Origin: an uncultured Acetatifactor sp.
Lineage (GTDB): Bacteria > Bacillota > Clostridia > Lachnospirales > Lachnospiraceae
NCBI GenBank assembly: GCA_910580225.1
Contig: CAJTXE010000032.1
Coordinates: 1-51,200 of the forward strand
DNA length: 51,200 nt
Reading direction: 5' to 3'
Positions 33,277-42,196 of the stretch are shown here, in pieces. The notes beneath the pieces are model-generated. The model was not told the origin of the DNA. It did not search any database and worked only from the letters and a program-made list of their open reading frames with translations. The position numbers and the translations under genes were made by a program. Every line of letters starts with the position of its first letter. Position 1 is the stretch's first letter.

Positions 33277-34712
33277 TACATTGATGCCCCTTCCACAAAC
33301 GCCATGTAACCGCGGTAAGTTTCGTACACGTCAGCCTTGCTGGTGGCTTCCCAGGGCGCATGCATATTCAGCACAGCAACACCGCTGTCAATTACATTCA
33401 TGCCGTACTCAGCCAGGATATATGCGATGGTTCCGCCGCCTCCTACGTCCACTTTGCCGAGTTCCGCGGTCTGATAGATGATTCCCCTGTCATCCAATAC
33501 GCTGCGCAGATGTGCAATATATTCGGCATTTGCGTCATTGGAACCGGATTTGCCCCTGGATCCGGTGAACTTATTGAATACCATTCCGTTTCCAAGGAAT
33601 GCGGAATTCTTCTTTTCAAAACAGGAAGCAAAAGCAGGATCATAGCCTGCGCTTACGTCAGAAGAAAGCATACAGCTTCTTGCCATACATCTTCTGAGGT
33701 TCAGCTCGCTGTACTCTCCCAGCAAATTCAGCACTTCAGCCACAGCATTTTCAAAGAAACGGGATTTCATACCGGTGGCTCCCACAGAACCGATTTCTTC
33801 TTTATCTACCAGGATGCAGCACATGGTTCTGTCTGTTTCTTTCACATCCAACATTGCGCGCATGGAAGTAAAGGCACAGACTCTGTCATCCTGCCCATAT
33901 GCAAGAATCATACTTCTGTCAAATCCCACTTCCCTGGCTTTGCCGGCAGGTACAATCTCCAACTCTGCAGAGAGGAAATCTTCCTCTTCAATATCGTAAT
34001 TCTGCTTCAGGATATCCAGTATACCTGCTTTCACAGCCTCCTTGGCCTTTTTCTTATCCTGATTGTCCTCTGTGCCTTCAGCGTCCTCCCCTTCGGATTC
34101 CACGCGGATCGGTCTGCTGCCCACGATCAGGTCCATTGCCTCTCCCTCAATCACTCTGGAAGCCTTTTTCTCCATCTGCTCTCCTGCCAGATGCACCAAC
34201 AGATCTGATATGAAAAATACAGGATCATCCTCATTCTCACCCACATTCAGCTCCACAATGGTTCCGTCCTTTTTCACAATCACTCCGTGAAGAGCAAGGG
34301 GAATCGCCACCCACTGATACTTTTTTACACCGCCGTAATAATGTGTATCCAGATACCCCAGATTGCTGTCCTCATACAGAGGATTCTGCTTCACATCAAT
34401 CCTGGGGCTGTCAATGTGGGCACCCAGAATATTCATTCCCGCTGTCATGGGCTTCGCGCCGATCTGGAACATGGCAATGGACTTATTCATACATACGCTG
34501 TATACCTTGTCCCCCTTCTGCAGCTTCACACCGCTCTCCACCAGGCTCTCCAGCTCCCGATAGCCCTCAGCCTCAATCGTATTCACAATAGTATCAATGC
34601 ACTCCCTTTCGGTCTTGCCGTGATCCAGGAAATCTCTGTACTCCCGGTTCAGCTTCTCCAAAGCTTCGAGCTGCCCCTCATCATAGATCTCCCATGTTGT
34701 TTTTCTTTCCAT
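33276..34712 (-). CDS. M18-family zinc aminopeptidase
   Basis: This 478-residue cytoplasmic enzyme belongs to the aspartyl aminopeptidase family (M18), which forms large oligomers and trims N-terminal residues from peptides. Metal-binding and catalytic motifs are visible: GAHIDSPRID (His), LVDKEEIGSVGATG (Glu pair), SSDVSAGYDP (Asp) and NMHAPWE near the C-terminus (His). A charged insert (about 225-255, rich in Glu/Asp/Lys) lies in the middle. AAAGGAATTAGGG precedes the ATG. It is first gene of the queA unit and has its own promoter with an inverted repeat on the -10. Confidence 0.92.
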   Translation of the reverse strand: MERKTTWEIYDEGQLEALEKLNREYRDFLDHGKTERECIDTIVNTIEAEGYRELESLVESGVKLQKGDKVYSVCMNKSIAMFQIGAKPMTAGMNILGAHIDSPRIDVKQNPLYEDSNLGYLDTHYYGGVKKYQWVAIPLALHGVIVKKDGTIVELNVGENEDDPVFFISDLLVHLAGEQMEKKASRVIEGEAMDLIVGSRPIRVESEGEDAEGTEDNQDKKKAKEAVKAGILDILKQNYDIEEEDFLSAELEIVPAGKAREVGFDRSMILAYGQDDRVCAFTSMRAMLDVKETDRTMCCILVDKEEIGSVGATGMKSRFFENAVAEVLNLLGEYSELNLRRCMARSCMLSSDVSAGYDPAFASCFEKKNSAFLGNGMVFNKFTGSRGKSGSNDANAEYIAHLRSVLDDRGIIYQTAELGKVDVGGGGTIAYILAEYGMNVIDSGVAVLNMHAPWEATSKADVYETYRGYMAFVEGASM

Positions 34713-34790
34713 TTCCCTAATTCCTTTCTTCCTCCATATATTTCTTCAGGAAACCTATGGTATTTATCCACCTGACCGTTTCCCGCTTTG

Positions 34791-34829
34791 AATATGGTCA
34801 TATTGTACCATATTCCCTCCGGATTTCAA
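34791..34829 (-). promoter_or_regulatory. Promoter of the M18-queA unit with overlapping inverted repeat
   Basis: On the minus strand, TTGAAA (34824-34829) and TACAAT (34802-34807) have a 16-bp spacer. A perfect 8-bp inverted repeat (AATATGGT 34791-34798, ACCATATT 34807-34814, 8-nt spacer) spans the -10 and start region. It looks like the binding site of a dimeric repressor. Confidence 0.7.
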
Positions 34830-34871
34830 CCCTTTTTAATGCATTATTTTCTCATTCCTGCCAATGATCTA

Positions 34872-35522
34872 TCATTTGATTTTCAAAAGTTCTCCTGTTT
34901 TCAGAAAACAACATTCCCCCTGATAACGTCCTTCCCGGTACAGCTGTACCAGTATCTCCATGGCGCGGGAATCCAACTTGTGATAAACCCGGCATTCGTC
35001 CCATGGCAGACCTGCAACATAGTCCCGCTGATGTGCGTCCAGCACCGAAAGCATGGCCTCATATTCTATCGGATCTCTTCTGGCCCACAATCCAAATTCA
35101 AAGGAAGCATACGCATAATTCATACCATTTATGTCCCGCTTTTCCCGAAGCAAATTCAGAAGTGTTTCCGCATTCTGTCCGCGGTCAACAAACTGCTCCG
35201 TCCAATTCGTCACGGCGGCTTTCTCCTCTCTCTCTACCACCCTTCGGAAAGAACTCTTCCCATATTGGTCATATTCTTTGATATAAGTGGTCTTCAGAGT
35301 CGGACCGCCGCTTCCGGGTCTTTCCTTCAGAATAATTTCCCGCGCAAGCAACTGCTCCCACACAGTCTTCTGAATCCTCTCATATGGTGTGGGATAGTCC
35401 AGATGATCCGCAATCTGACGAACCGTATACCCGGAATCAGCAAGGTGACGGATGGCGCCACCACTGGCAGCTTCATAGGTAAAATCGGATAATGCTTTCT
35501 GAAAATAGCGACTTTCTGCCAT
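34872..35522 (-). CDS. Hypothetical protein with helix-turn-helix-like N-terminus
   Basis: This protein of about 216 residues is not of a family I recognise. Residues 20-60 (IRHLADSGYTVRQIADHLDYP) resemble a helix-turn-helix. The middle is charged, and the C-terminus has DYVAGLPWDECRVYHKLDSRAMEIL. There is no signal peptide or membrane segment. The ATG at 35522 is a reasonable choice but the ribosome site (GGAG) is about 14 nt away. An ATG at 35603 would overlap the mscS end. It lies 40 nt after mscS and may share its transcript. No terminator is visible before the M18 promoter. Confidence 0.6.
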   Translation of the reverse strand: MAESRYFQKALSDFTYEAASGGAIRHLADSGYTVRQIADHLDYPTPYERIQKTVWEQLLAREIILKERPGSGGPTLKTTYIKEYDQYGKSSFRRVVEREEKAAVTNWTEQFVDRGQNAETLLNLLREKRDINGMNYAYASFEFGLWARRDPIEYEAMLSVLDAHQRDYVAGLPWDECRVYHKLDSRAMEILVQLYREGRYQGECCFLKTGELLKIK

Positions 35523-35562
35523 ATGCTGATAACCATCTCCTTCCCGGTCCTGTTTGCAACCG

Positions 35563-36531
35563 TTATTCCGATTCCGGCAGTGATCCTTGATTGCACCATT
35601 CGCCATTTCTGTCTCTGCAATATCCCCCTTCTGTTCCTGGTCTGCAGTCCAGATGGACGTCCAACTGATTATAAGCAATCTCAATACCGTTCTCATCCAG
35701 GCAGAGCTTGCAGTTCTCGGTAATCCGCCATTTTCCCTTCCAGAAATCCTCCTGTTTAAACCAGCACCGCACCCCCAGTTTTACGCAGGAGTCCGCCAGG
35801 GAATCCACATATACAAGCATATCCCTGTCTTTCAGCACAGCCTCGTCCTGGACCAGGAGCTGCAGCAGAACCTCTTTCGCCTTCCTTAAGTCGGCCTGAT
35901 AGGAGATTCCCACGGATATATCCATGCGCCTGGCTTCCTGGGTGGTGACGTTGACCAGGCTGTTGTTGGCCAGGTTGCCGTTGGGCAGAATCACAGTCTG
36001 GTTGTCCGGCGTCAGCAGCTTTGTATAGAAAATCTGAATCTCGGTGACGGTGCCCTCCTTCTCGGAATAGCCTTCCCGGATATAATCTCCCACCTTGAAG
36101 GGTTTCAGGGCCAGAATCAACACCCCTCCCGCCAGGTTGGAGAGGCTGCCCTGGACCGCCAGACCGATGGCCACGCCGGCAGAACCCAGCACGGCCACCA
36201 CGCTTGCCGCGTCCAGTCCGAAGGAAGAGGCAAGAAAGGTCACAAGCAGCACATACAGCGTTGCCTTGGTAAAAGAATCCACAAACTGGATCACTCCCAG
36301 TTCGGCATTGGCGCGTTTCATGGATCTCTTGATAATTCTTCGTATAAATTTAATCAGATTTACGCCGATCAGGAAAAATACCACCGCCAGGAGAACCCGC
36401 AGTCCGAAGTTGAAAGCCTTCTCCGGCAGCTGATTCATAAATTCCCGTATCACATCCGGGTGTATTTTCTCCTCAATTCCCTCGATCACATTATCGGCGG
36501 CGCCTCCCGCTGTCAGTCCATAGATTATCAC
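35563..36531 (-). CDS. MscS-family mechanosensitive channel
   Basis: This 322-residue protein has three N-terminal membrane segments (about 40-145), the last being the pore-lining helix (GSAGVAIGLAVQGSLSNLAGG) with its Gly/Ala pattern. The beta domain follows (KPFKVGDYI, VTEIQIFYTKLLTPDNQTVILPNG), then the cytoplasmic alpha/beta domain. The C-terminal part is degenerate and Cys-rich at the end. A GTG start at 36531 is used, with AGGAAGG upstream. It releases solutes on hypo-osmotic shock. Its start lies within the continued frame of the glgB tail (see 36494-36763). Confidence 0.92.
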   Translation of the reverse strand: MIIYGLTAGGAADNVIEGIEEKIHPDVIREFMNQLPEKAFNFGLRVLLAVVFFLIGVNLIKFIRRIIKRSMKRANAELGVIQFVDSFTKATLYVLLVTFLASSFGLDAASVVAVLGSAGVAIGLAVQGSLSNLAGGVLILALKPFKVGDYIREGYSEKEGTVTEIQIFYTKLLTPDNQTVILPNGNLANNSLVNVTTQEARRMDISVGISYQADLRKAKEVLLQLLVQDEAVLKDRDMLVYVDSLADSCVKLGVRCWFKQEDFWKGKWRITENCKLCLDENGIEIAYNQLDVHLDCRPGTEGGYCRDRNGEWCNQGSLPESE

Positions 36532-36763
36532 GTTTACCTGTCCTTCCTGAATGTTCTCCGGTGACTTCTGTTTTTACAGGATATCTGTTCTCCGGTTCTC
36601 TGCAATCCCTATGCTGCTCCGTTATCCTTCCGGAAACCGGCTTTTTTCCGCGCGGAAGAAGCTGCTGCATTGTCGTTTCGGCGGTCTTTTCATCCGGTTT
36701 CTCATGGCAGCCGCTTCCGGCGTCGTTTCCGGCAGAAGCTTTGTCAGCCTTTCCCTCCGCCTT
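36494..36763 (-). other. Open frame continuing past the glgB TAG stop
   Basis: In the glgB frame, after TAG at 36764-36766, 90 sense codons follow before a TAA at 36491-36493. The first 30 or so encode the same Lys/Ala/Glu/Gly/Asp composition as the glgB tail (KAEGKADKASAG, then HEKPDEKTAETT). The rest is Arg/Gly/Pro/Glu-rich and runs into the start of mscS. This may be a tail shortened by a nonsense mutation, a read-through extension, or chance. Confidence 0.5.
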
Positions 36764-39439
36764 CTATGCACTTTCTGTTTCGGCAGCTTTCTTTACCGAC
36801 TTACCGTCTGCCTTTTTAGCAGATTTCCGTACCGGTTTTTCAGAGGTCTTTTGGGGTTCTTTCCCCTCTTTTTTTGCCGCTGCCTTCTTCCCTGACGTTT
36901 TTGCGGCTTTTTTTGTCTCCGGGACTGCTTCCTTTACCACATTGACCGCAGTGGTCCGATGTACACTGTGTTCCGGCGTTTTTGCGGTTTTTCCTGTTTT
37001 CTTTTCCGCAGATGCTTCAGGTTCTCCGGATTCTTTTGCAGCTGCCTGTTCGGAAGGGCTGCCCTTCGCCGCTTTTTTTGCCGCTTTATCTGCAGCGGCA
37101 GTTTCTGTCTCCTCTGCAGATTCAGAAGCTTTTGCAGAAGCCGCGGCCTTTCCTTTCTTTCCGGCATCCTTCAGCGCCTTTTTCGCCTTTTCCTCCGCAG
37201 CCTGGGCCTCTTTCTCCTTGGCCATTTCTTCCTCCGTATAAGGAATATATTTCAGGATGCTCAAGGAAAGGGGCGCCATCTTCACGGTGACGGAATAAGG
37301 TCTGTCATCCCACTCCACGGCTTTTGCCCGTTTCAGGCGGTTATTCACAATGCCTGTGCCACCGTACTTTTCGCTGTCGGAATTGAAAATTTCCTTGTAT
37401 TTTCCCGCGTAGGGCGTTCCTGTGGTAATCTCCCGCTCCACGCCGGCGAAATTCGCCACCACCAGAAGGGTTTCCTCTGTCTTCTCCCCTTTCCGCAGAT
37501 AGGTCAGGTAGCAGTCCTGGGCGGAGATATGATTCACCCACTCAAAGCCTTCCGGCGCATCATCCCGCTCATACAGCGCAGGCAGCGTGCGGTAAAGGTG
37601 ATTCAGCTCCTTCACCAGAACAGAGATTCCCTTATGCTCCGGCACTTCCGCCAGATTCCATTCCACGCTCCGGTCCTCGTTCCACTCGTCAAACTCTCCC
37701 AGATCCTGGCCCATGAACAGGAGCTTCTTCCCCGGATGGGTCATCATGTACGCAAAGGTCAGCCTTAAATTGGCAAATTTCTGCGCCCTGTCCCCGGGCA
37801 TTTTCCCGATCAGGGAAGCCTTGCCATGGACCACTTCGTCGTGGGAAAAGACCAGGATAAACTTCTCGCTGTAGGCATAAACCATGCTGAAGGTCAGTTC
37901 CCCGTGGCGGTGGCTCCTGAAATAAGGGTCAAATTTAATATAATCCAGATAATCGTTCATAAAGCCCATATTCCATTTCAGGTCAAAGCCCAGCCCGTCG
38001 TCATCCAGTTCTCCCGTAATCTTCGGGAAGGCCGTACTCTCCTCTGCGATGGTCAGCACGCCCGGATTGCGTTTCTTCATAATGGAATTCAGGTGTTTGA
38101 TCAGTTCAATGGCCTCCAGGTTCTCCTTTCCGCCGTACATATTGGCAACCCATTCCCCGTCCTTTTTGCCGTAATCCAGATAAAGCATACTGGCCACAGC
38201 GTCCATACGGATGCCGTCCGCATGGTATTTTTCCACCCAGAACAGGGCATTGGCAATGAGATAATTGGACACCTGGGGTCTGCCGTAATTGTAGATCAAC
38301 GTGCCCCAATGGGGATGGCTGCCCTGTCTGGGGTCCAGATGCTCATAGAGGCAGGTGCCGTCAAAATTGGACAATCCATAGGTATCCCTGGGGAAGTGGG
38401 CCGGAACCCAGTCAAGAATCACGCCGATTCCCGCCTTGTGAAGCTCATTCACAAAATACATAAAGTCTTCCGGGGTACCGTACCTGGCGGTAGGGGCATA
38501 ATAGCCGATCACCTGGTAGCCCCAGGACCCGTCCAGGGGATGCTCCATCACGGGCATCAGCTCCACATGGGTATATCCCATTTCCTTGATATAGGGAATC
38601 AGCCGCGCTGCAATTTCACGGTAATTGGGATAAATTTCTTTGTCCTCCCGTACAACGGAGCCAAGATAGAGTTCGTATATACTCACAGGCACATTTCCTG
38701 TCTGAAAAGCCTCCCGTCCTTTGAGGAATTTTTCGTCTTCCCATTGGAAGGAATTCAGGTCCGCAACCACAGACGCGGTCTCCGGGCGCTTCTGGGCGGC
38801 ATTTCCGTAAGGGTCCGCCTTCAGATAGGTCAGCCCGCCCTTCAATTTCAGTTCAAATTTGTAGTTGTCCCCAGGTTTTGCGTCCGGAAGGAATAGTTCA
38901 AAGATGCCGGAATCCCAGAGCCGCCGCATCTGATGGACTCTTCCGTCCCAGTTGTTGAAATCTCCCACCACACTGGCCCGCAGCACATTGGGCGCCCACA
39001 CCGCAAAATAGGTCCCCGAAATCCCGTCGATTACCATGGGATGAGCACCCAGTTTCTCATACACGGTATAGTGGATTCCGTTTTTGAATTTCTCCGTGTC
39101 TTTCTGGGTAATCTGGGGGGCAAAGCGGTAGGCTTCCCCTCTCACATACTCATTTCCGTCTTTTCCCCGGACCAGGTAATGGTAGGCGGGAAGGGCGTTT
39201 TCCCTGCCGGACACAAAAGCCGCAAAGAATCCCTCCTCATCTGCCAGTTCCATCTCCACGGTCTCGCCGTCCTTCTCAAATACGATGGAGGCAGCCTCCG
39301 CCCCGGGGAAATAGGCCTGCACCACTGTCTGCCGCCCGGATTTGTGGGGGCCAAGCAACTCGTGGGGATTATCGGATTCCGAATAGACAATCTCCTCGAT
39401 TCCCGCCCAGTTCATCAGTCCATACAGTTTTTTGTTCAT
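36764..39439 (-). CDS. glgB: Glycogen branching enzyme with long Lys/Ala-rich C-terminal tail
   Basis: This 891-residue protein introduces alpha-1,6 branches in glycogen. It has N-terminal beta-sandwich modules (about 15-235, including FAVWAPNVLRASVVGDFNNW of CBM48). The GH13 catalytic domain has nucleophile Asp413 (DGIRMDAV), acid/base Glu466 (TIAEES) and Asp534 (FSHDEVVHG). The enzyme core ends near residue 735. The last 156 residues are low-complexity Lys/Ala/Glu with repeated AAKK, KKAAK and SAKK, like bacterial histone-H1-type tails. This is well beyond the usual 630-740 residue length. No other glycogen genes (glgC, glgD, glgA, glgP) adjoin it. AGGAAAGGA precedes the ATG. The tail could bind nucleic acid or glycogen-associated partners. 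That is speculation. Confidence 0.93.
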   Translation of the reverse strand: MNKKLYGLMNWAGIEEIVYSESDNPHELLGPHKSGRQTVVQAYFPGAEAASIVFEKDGETVEMELADEEGFFAAFVSGRENALPAYHYLVRGKDGNEYVRGEAYRFAPQITQKDTEKFKNGIHYTVYEKLGAHPMVIDGISGTYFAVWAPNVLRASVVGDFNNWDGRVHQMRRLWDSGIFELFLPDAKPGDNYKFELKLKGGLTYLKADPYGNAAQKRPETASVVADLNSFQWEDEKFLKGREAFQTGNVPVSIYELYLGSVVREDKEIYPNYREIAARLIPYIKEMGYTHVELMPVMEHPLDGSWGYQVIGYYAPTARYGTPEDFMYFVNELHKAGIGVILDWVPAHFPRDTYGLSNFDGTCLYEHLDPRQGSHPHWGTLIYNYGRPQVSNYLIANALFWVEKYHADGIRMDAVASMLYLDYGKKDGEWVANMYGGKENLEAIELIKHLNSIMKKRNPGVLTIAEESTAFPKITGELDDDGLGFDLKWNMGFMNDYLDYIKFDPYFRSHRHGELTFSMVYAYSEKFILVFSHDEVVHGKASLIGKMPGDRAQKFANLRLTFAYMMTHPGKKLLFMGQDLGEFDEWNEDRSVEWNLAEVPEHKGISVLVKELNHLYRTLPALYERDDAPEGFEWVNHISAQDCYLTYLRKGEKTEETLLVVANFAGVEREITTGTPYAGKYKEIFNSDSEKYGGTGIVNNRLKRAKAVEWDDRPYSVTVKMAPLSLSILKYIPYTEEEMAKEKEAQAAEEKAKKALKDAGKKGKAAASAKASESAEETETAAADKAAKKAAKGSPSEQAAAKESGEPEASAEKKTGKTAKTPEHSVHRTTAVNVVKEAVPETKKAAKTSGKKAAAKKEGKEPQKTSEKPVRKSAKKADGKSVKKAAETESA

Positions 39440-39695
39440 GCTTTTTGTCCTTTCCTTCCTGTTAGTATTTCATGTGCATGTATCTGTTTCTTTGCCTTCG
39501 AAGATCCGGCCTCTGCTTCTTCCTCTTCCCTGTACCGGTCCGCTCCTTCCGGAACCTTCCTGGAGCCCCCGGTTCTTTCAGAAAAATACCACCTGTAGAG
39601 TTGGACGCGCCAAAGGGCATCCAGGTAGACTTCCCCCTTCGCAAAACCAACCCCTGCGCACTCCCGTGTCTGTCTGCGCATCCGCCATGGGCCTT

Positions 39696-40985
39696 TCAGT
39701 CCAGGGAGTGCAGAAACAGGCCGCTGCGCAGCTTGGGTTCAAACCAGGTGGATTTTGGCGGCATCAGCCTTCCTGCGTCCGCTACGGCGAAAAGTTCCTC
39801 CATGGAGGTGGGATACAGGGAAAATGCCACAGCCAATCCCTTCCCCTCCCGGGTGGGGGACTCTTCCCCCGTACAGGCGCCCTGTTCCCTCCGGACTCTG
39901 CGCTCCAGTTCCTCCAGTCCCCGGATGCCCCCCACAAAATCGATGCGCTTATCCGTCTTTGGATCCTCTATGCCCAGAATGGGACCCAGGAGATGATTCT
40001 GCAGCAGGGAAACATCCAGTCCGTCCACGGCATCCCCGGACAATATGGAAGGCCTGGCTGTCAGCCGATACCATTCCCCGTCCAGAAACATGCCGAACTG
40101 CCCCTTTCCTTCAGGGCGGTAAGGCGCTTCCGGAGCTTTCTCCACCAGGAACCCCTGGGAAATCTTCTCCAAAAAGGTCTCTTTATTGTAACCCTTCAGA
40201 TCTTTTACTACGCGGTTGTAATCCATGATGTGCAGCTCTTCATCCGGAAACAGTACCGACAGAAAATAATTGAATTCTTCCTCCCCGGTGTAATCCGGAT
40301 TGGCTGCCCGGCGCATCAGACCTACCTTTACTGCAGAAGCACAGCGGTGATGGCCGTCTGCAATGTAAATCGAATCTATCTGCTGAAACTGCCTCCGAAT
40401 GATAGAAAAGGCACTTTCCTCCTCCCTTATGACCCACACCTTATGGCCCACACCGTCCTCCGACACAAAAGCACAGGCCGGGGACTCTTCCTTCCCTGCA
40501 CGGATCACGTCACGAAGCACCGGATCTGCCCGGTATGCCAGGAAAATAGGGCCTGTCTGCATATTGCACACATCCACATGGCGGATTCTGTCCTGTTCTT
40601 TGTCCGCCCGGGTATTTTCATGCTTTTTGATAACATTGTCCCTGTAGTCATCTATGGAGGCGCATGCCACAATCCCTGTCTGGCTCCTGCCGTTCATAGT
40701 CAGTTCATACAGATAATAGCAGGACTGTCCCTCTTTTACAAAGCGGCCCTGGCTGATCCACTGCTGCAGCAGAGAGGCCGCCCGCCTGTACACCTCCTCC
40801 GCATAAGTGTCCACCTCCGGGCCGAACCCTGTCTCTGCGCGGTCTATCGACAGAAAAGAATCCGGATTCCGTTTGGCCTCCTCCGTGGCTTCCTCTCGGT
40901 TATATACGTCATAGGGCAGGGCAGCAATTTTGCTTTCCAGTCCCGGCGCAGGACGGTAAGCGGAAAACGGTCTGATATTTGCCAT
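39696..40985 (-). CDS. DUF1015 family protein
   Basis: This 429-residue cytoplasmic protein has the family opening MANIRPFSAYRPAPG, an ALPYDVYNREEA segment, the KHENTRADKEQDR segment and the IADGHHRCASA motif (about 210), and the C-terminal LFLHSLD. Its biochemical role is unknown. DUF1015 genes frequently lie beside serA/serC, which suggests a link to serine metabolism, but neither is here. The stop is 256 nt before glgB. That gap contains only an 81-codon frame overlapping the glgB start (39436-39681), which I do not accept as a gene. Confidence 0.9.
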   Translation of the reverse strand: MANIRPFSAYRPAPGLESKIAALPYDVYNREEATEEAKRNPDSFLSIDRAETGFGPEVDTYAEEVYRRAASLLQQWISQGRFVKEGQSCYYLYELTMNGRSQTGIVACASIDDYRDNVIKKHENTRADKEQDRIRHVDVCNMQTGPIFLAYRADPVLRDVIRAGKEESPACAFVSEDGVGHKVWVIREEESAFSIIRRQFQQIDSIYIADGHHRCASAVKVGLMRRAANPDYTGEEEFNYFLSVLFPDEELHIMDYNRVVKDLKGYNKETFLEKISQGFLVEKAPEAPYRPEGKGQFGMFLDGEWYRLTARPSILSGDAVDGLDVSLLQNHLLGPILGIEDPKTDKRIDFVGGIRGLEELERRVRREQGACTGEESPTREGKGLAVAFSLYPTSMEELFAVADAGRLMPPKSTWFEPKLRSGLFLHSLD

Positions 40986-41051
40986 CTTTTCGTTCCTCTT
41001 TTCTTATCCGATTTTCCTTTTTGGAAAAGTGTTCACAGTGATGCACGGATA

Positions 41052-41153
41052 TCATTTCTTTTTTTGGCCAAACTTATGAATCACATTGTCTATCCAGAAA
41101 GTGATGAAAAAATCCGCAATTTCTGCAATTCCATTCACAATAAAATCCACCAT
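41052..41153 (-). CDS. 33-residue hydrophobic small protein
   Basis: The sequence starts MVDFIVNGIAEIADFF, continues with a hydrophobic TFWIDNVI and ends with GQKKK. It would form one amphipathic or membrane-associated helix with a basic C-terminus. GGAGG lies 5 nt before the ATG, overlapping the end of the DUF1266 gene, whose stop is 9 nt upstream, so translation coupling is likely. It could be a small membrane protein, a regulator of the neighbour or a toxin-like peptide. I do not recognise a family. The start is clear but the gene is short. Confidence 0.6.
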   Translation of the reverse strand: MVDFIVNGIAEIADFFITFWIDNVIHKFGQKKK

Positions 41154-41162
41154 ACAAGCCTC

Positions 41163-42017
41163 CTATCTCTGCTGCTTCGCGTCTATCGGTTTATACCACA
41201 TACCGCTGCCCCAGGCAGTGCCCTCTTCCATCAGAATCCGAACAAGCCGCGTCCACAATTCCAGTCCCTGATTCAGCTCCGGTAATTTCGCGCCGTGCCG
41301 GAAATCCCAGTACAACTCCCCGCAGATCAGACTGACGGCAAAATCCGCCCAGTTTTCGAAAACCTGTGCCTGGACAATCCAGTGCTCCGCCATCTCGTCC
41401 AACTCTTCCCTGTTCAATATCCCGCAGGCATATCCTGTCCGCAGATGTCCCACGCACTCACAGATATCCCAGGCCAGATAGCCTCTGTGCCCCACAATGG
41501 GATAGAACTGGGCGGAGAAATTCCTGGCCGCCTGAAAAAAATCCGCCGCCTCCTTATTCAGCTGATCCATATCAAAAGGAGGATGGTTCTCCCAGAACCC
41601 TGTAAAATCCAGGTACTGGCTGTGACAGCAGATTTCTTTCCTGCAAAATTCCAGTAGAGACTGCCTATTCGTGATACCGAACACCTTTTCCAGATGTGTC
41701 CGGCACTCTGCCTCTGCTTCCGGGGAAGCGCATCTGGGCAGGGTTGTAAAATAATCCGGGCAATCCTCTGTGGGACCAGGAATACCGGGCGTCCTGCGCA
41801 GGGCAGAAACACCTGCAAGCAAAGCGATGAACTGCTCCCGTTCACAGGGCCTGGGGGCAGGGCATCCCTTCTGGTGAAATTCTGCGGCCAACTCCTCAAC
41901 AGCCTGCGCCAGCCCGGTTTCATAGGGGTGAAAATCCTTCAGCTCCGAAACGGAAAGAACATCCGGTCTGCCTTCCCCCGGTTTCTCCTCTTTCTTAAAA
42001 CGCCCCAAAATCCCCAT
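41163..42017 (-). CDS. DUF1266-like protein
   Basis: This 284-residue cytoplasmic protein has a C-terminal half resembling DUF1266 (YbeU/YbeR group): GYLAWDICECVGHLRTGYACGIL, then EELDEMAEHWIVQAQVFENWADFAVSLICGE. The N-terminal 50 residues are charged. The middle contains many cysteines (RKEICCHSQ and CEREQ). The function of the family is unknown; some members sit near polymorphic toxin loci. AGGAG lies 8 nt before the ATG. It is followed at once by a 33-residue small protein gene. It borders an AT-rich island that carries an immunity-type gene. Confidence 0.65.
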   Translation of the reverse strand: MGILGRFKKEEKPGEGRPDVLSVSELKDFHPYETGLAQAVEELAAEFHQKGCPAPRPCEREQFIALLAGVSALRRTPGIPGPTEDCPDYFTTLPRCASPEAEAECRTHLEKVFGITNRQSLLEFCRKEICCHSQYLDFTGFWENHPPFDMDQLNKEAADFFQAARNFSAQFYPIVGHRGYLAWDICECVGHLRTGYACGILNREELDEMAEHWIVQAQVFENWADFAVSLICGELYWDFRHGAKLPELNQGLELWTRLVRILMEEGTAWGSGMWYKPIDAKQQR

Positions 42018-42196
42018 CTCTGTATCTCCTGTTCCCTCCCGTCTCCGGAAGCAGTCTTATTTATTTTCCTTATCTATACATTTTATCAAAAATATCTGTA
42101 CTTAACAAGCATCTGGTGATAAACTATATTAGAAAATATTTTTTGTACAAATTTGGAGAGAAAATCATAAAATATGAAAAAATGGTGTATTGAAGA

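Noticed and set aside
39436..39681. 81-codon minus-strand frame whose stop overlaps the glgB start (ATGA)
   Set aside because: The overlap looks like coupling, but its own start has no properly spaced ribosome site, and a Lys/Glu/Arg-rich out-of-frame translation of GC-rich DNA explains the composition.
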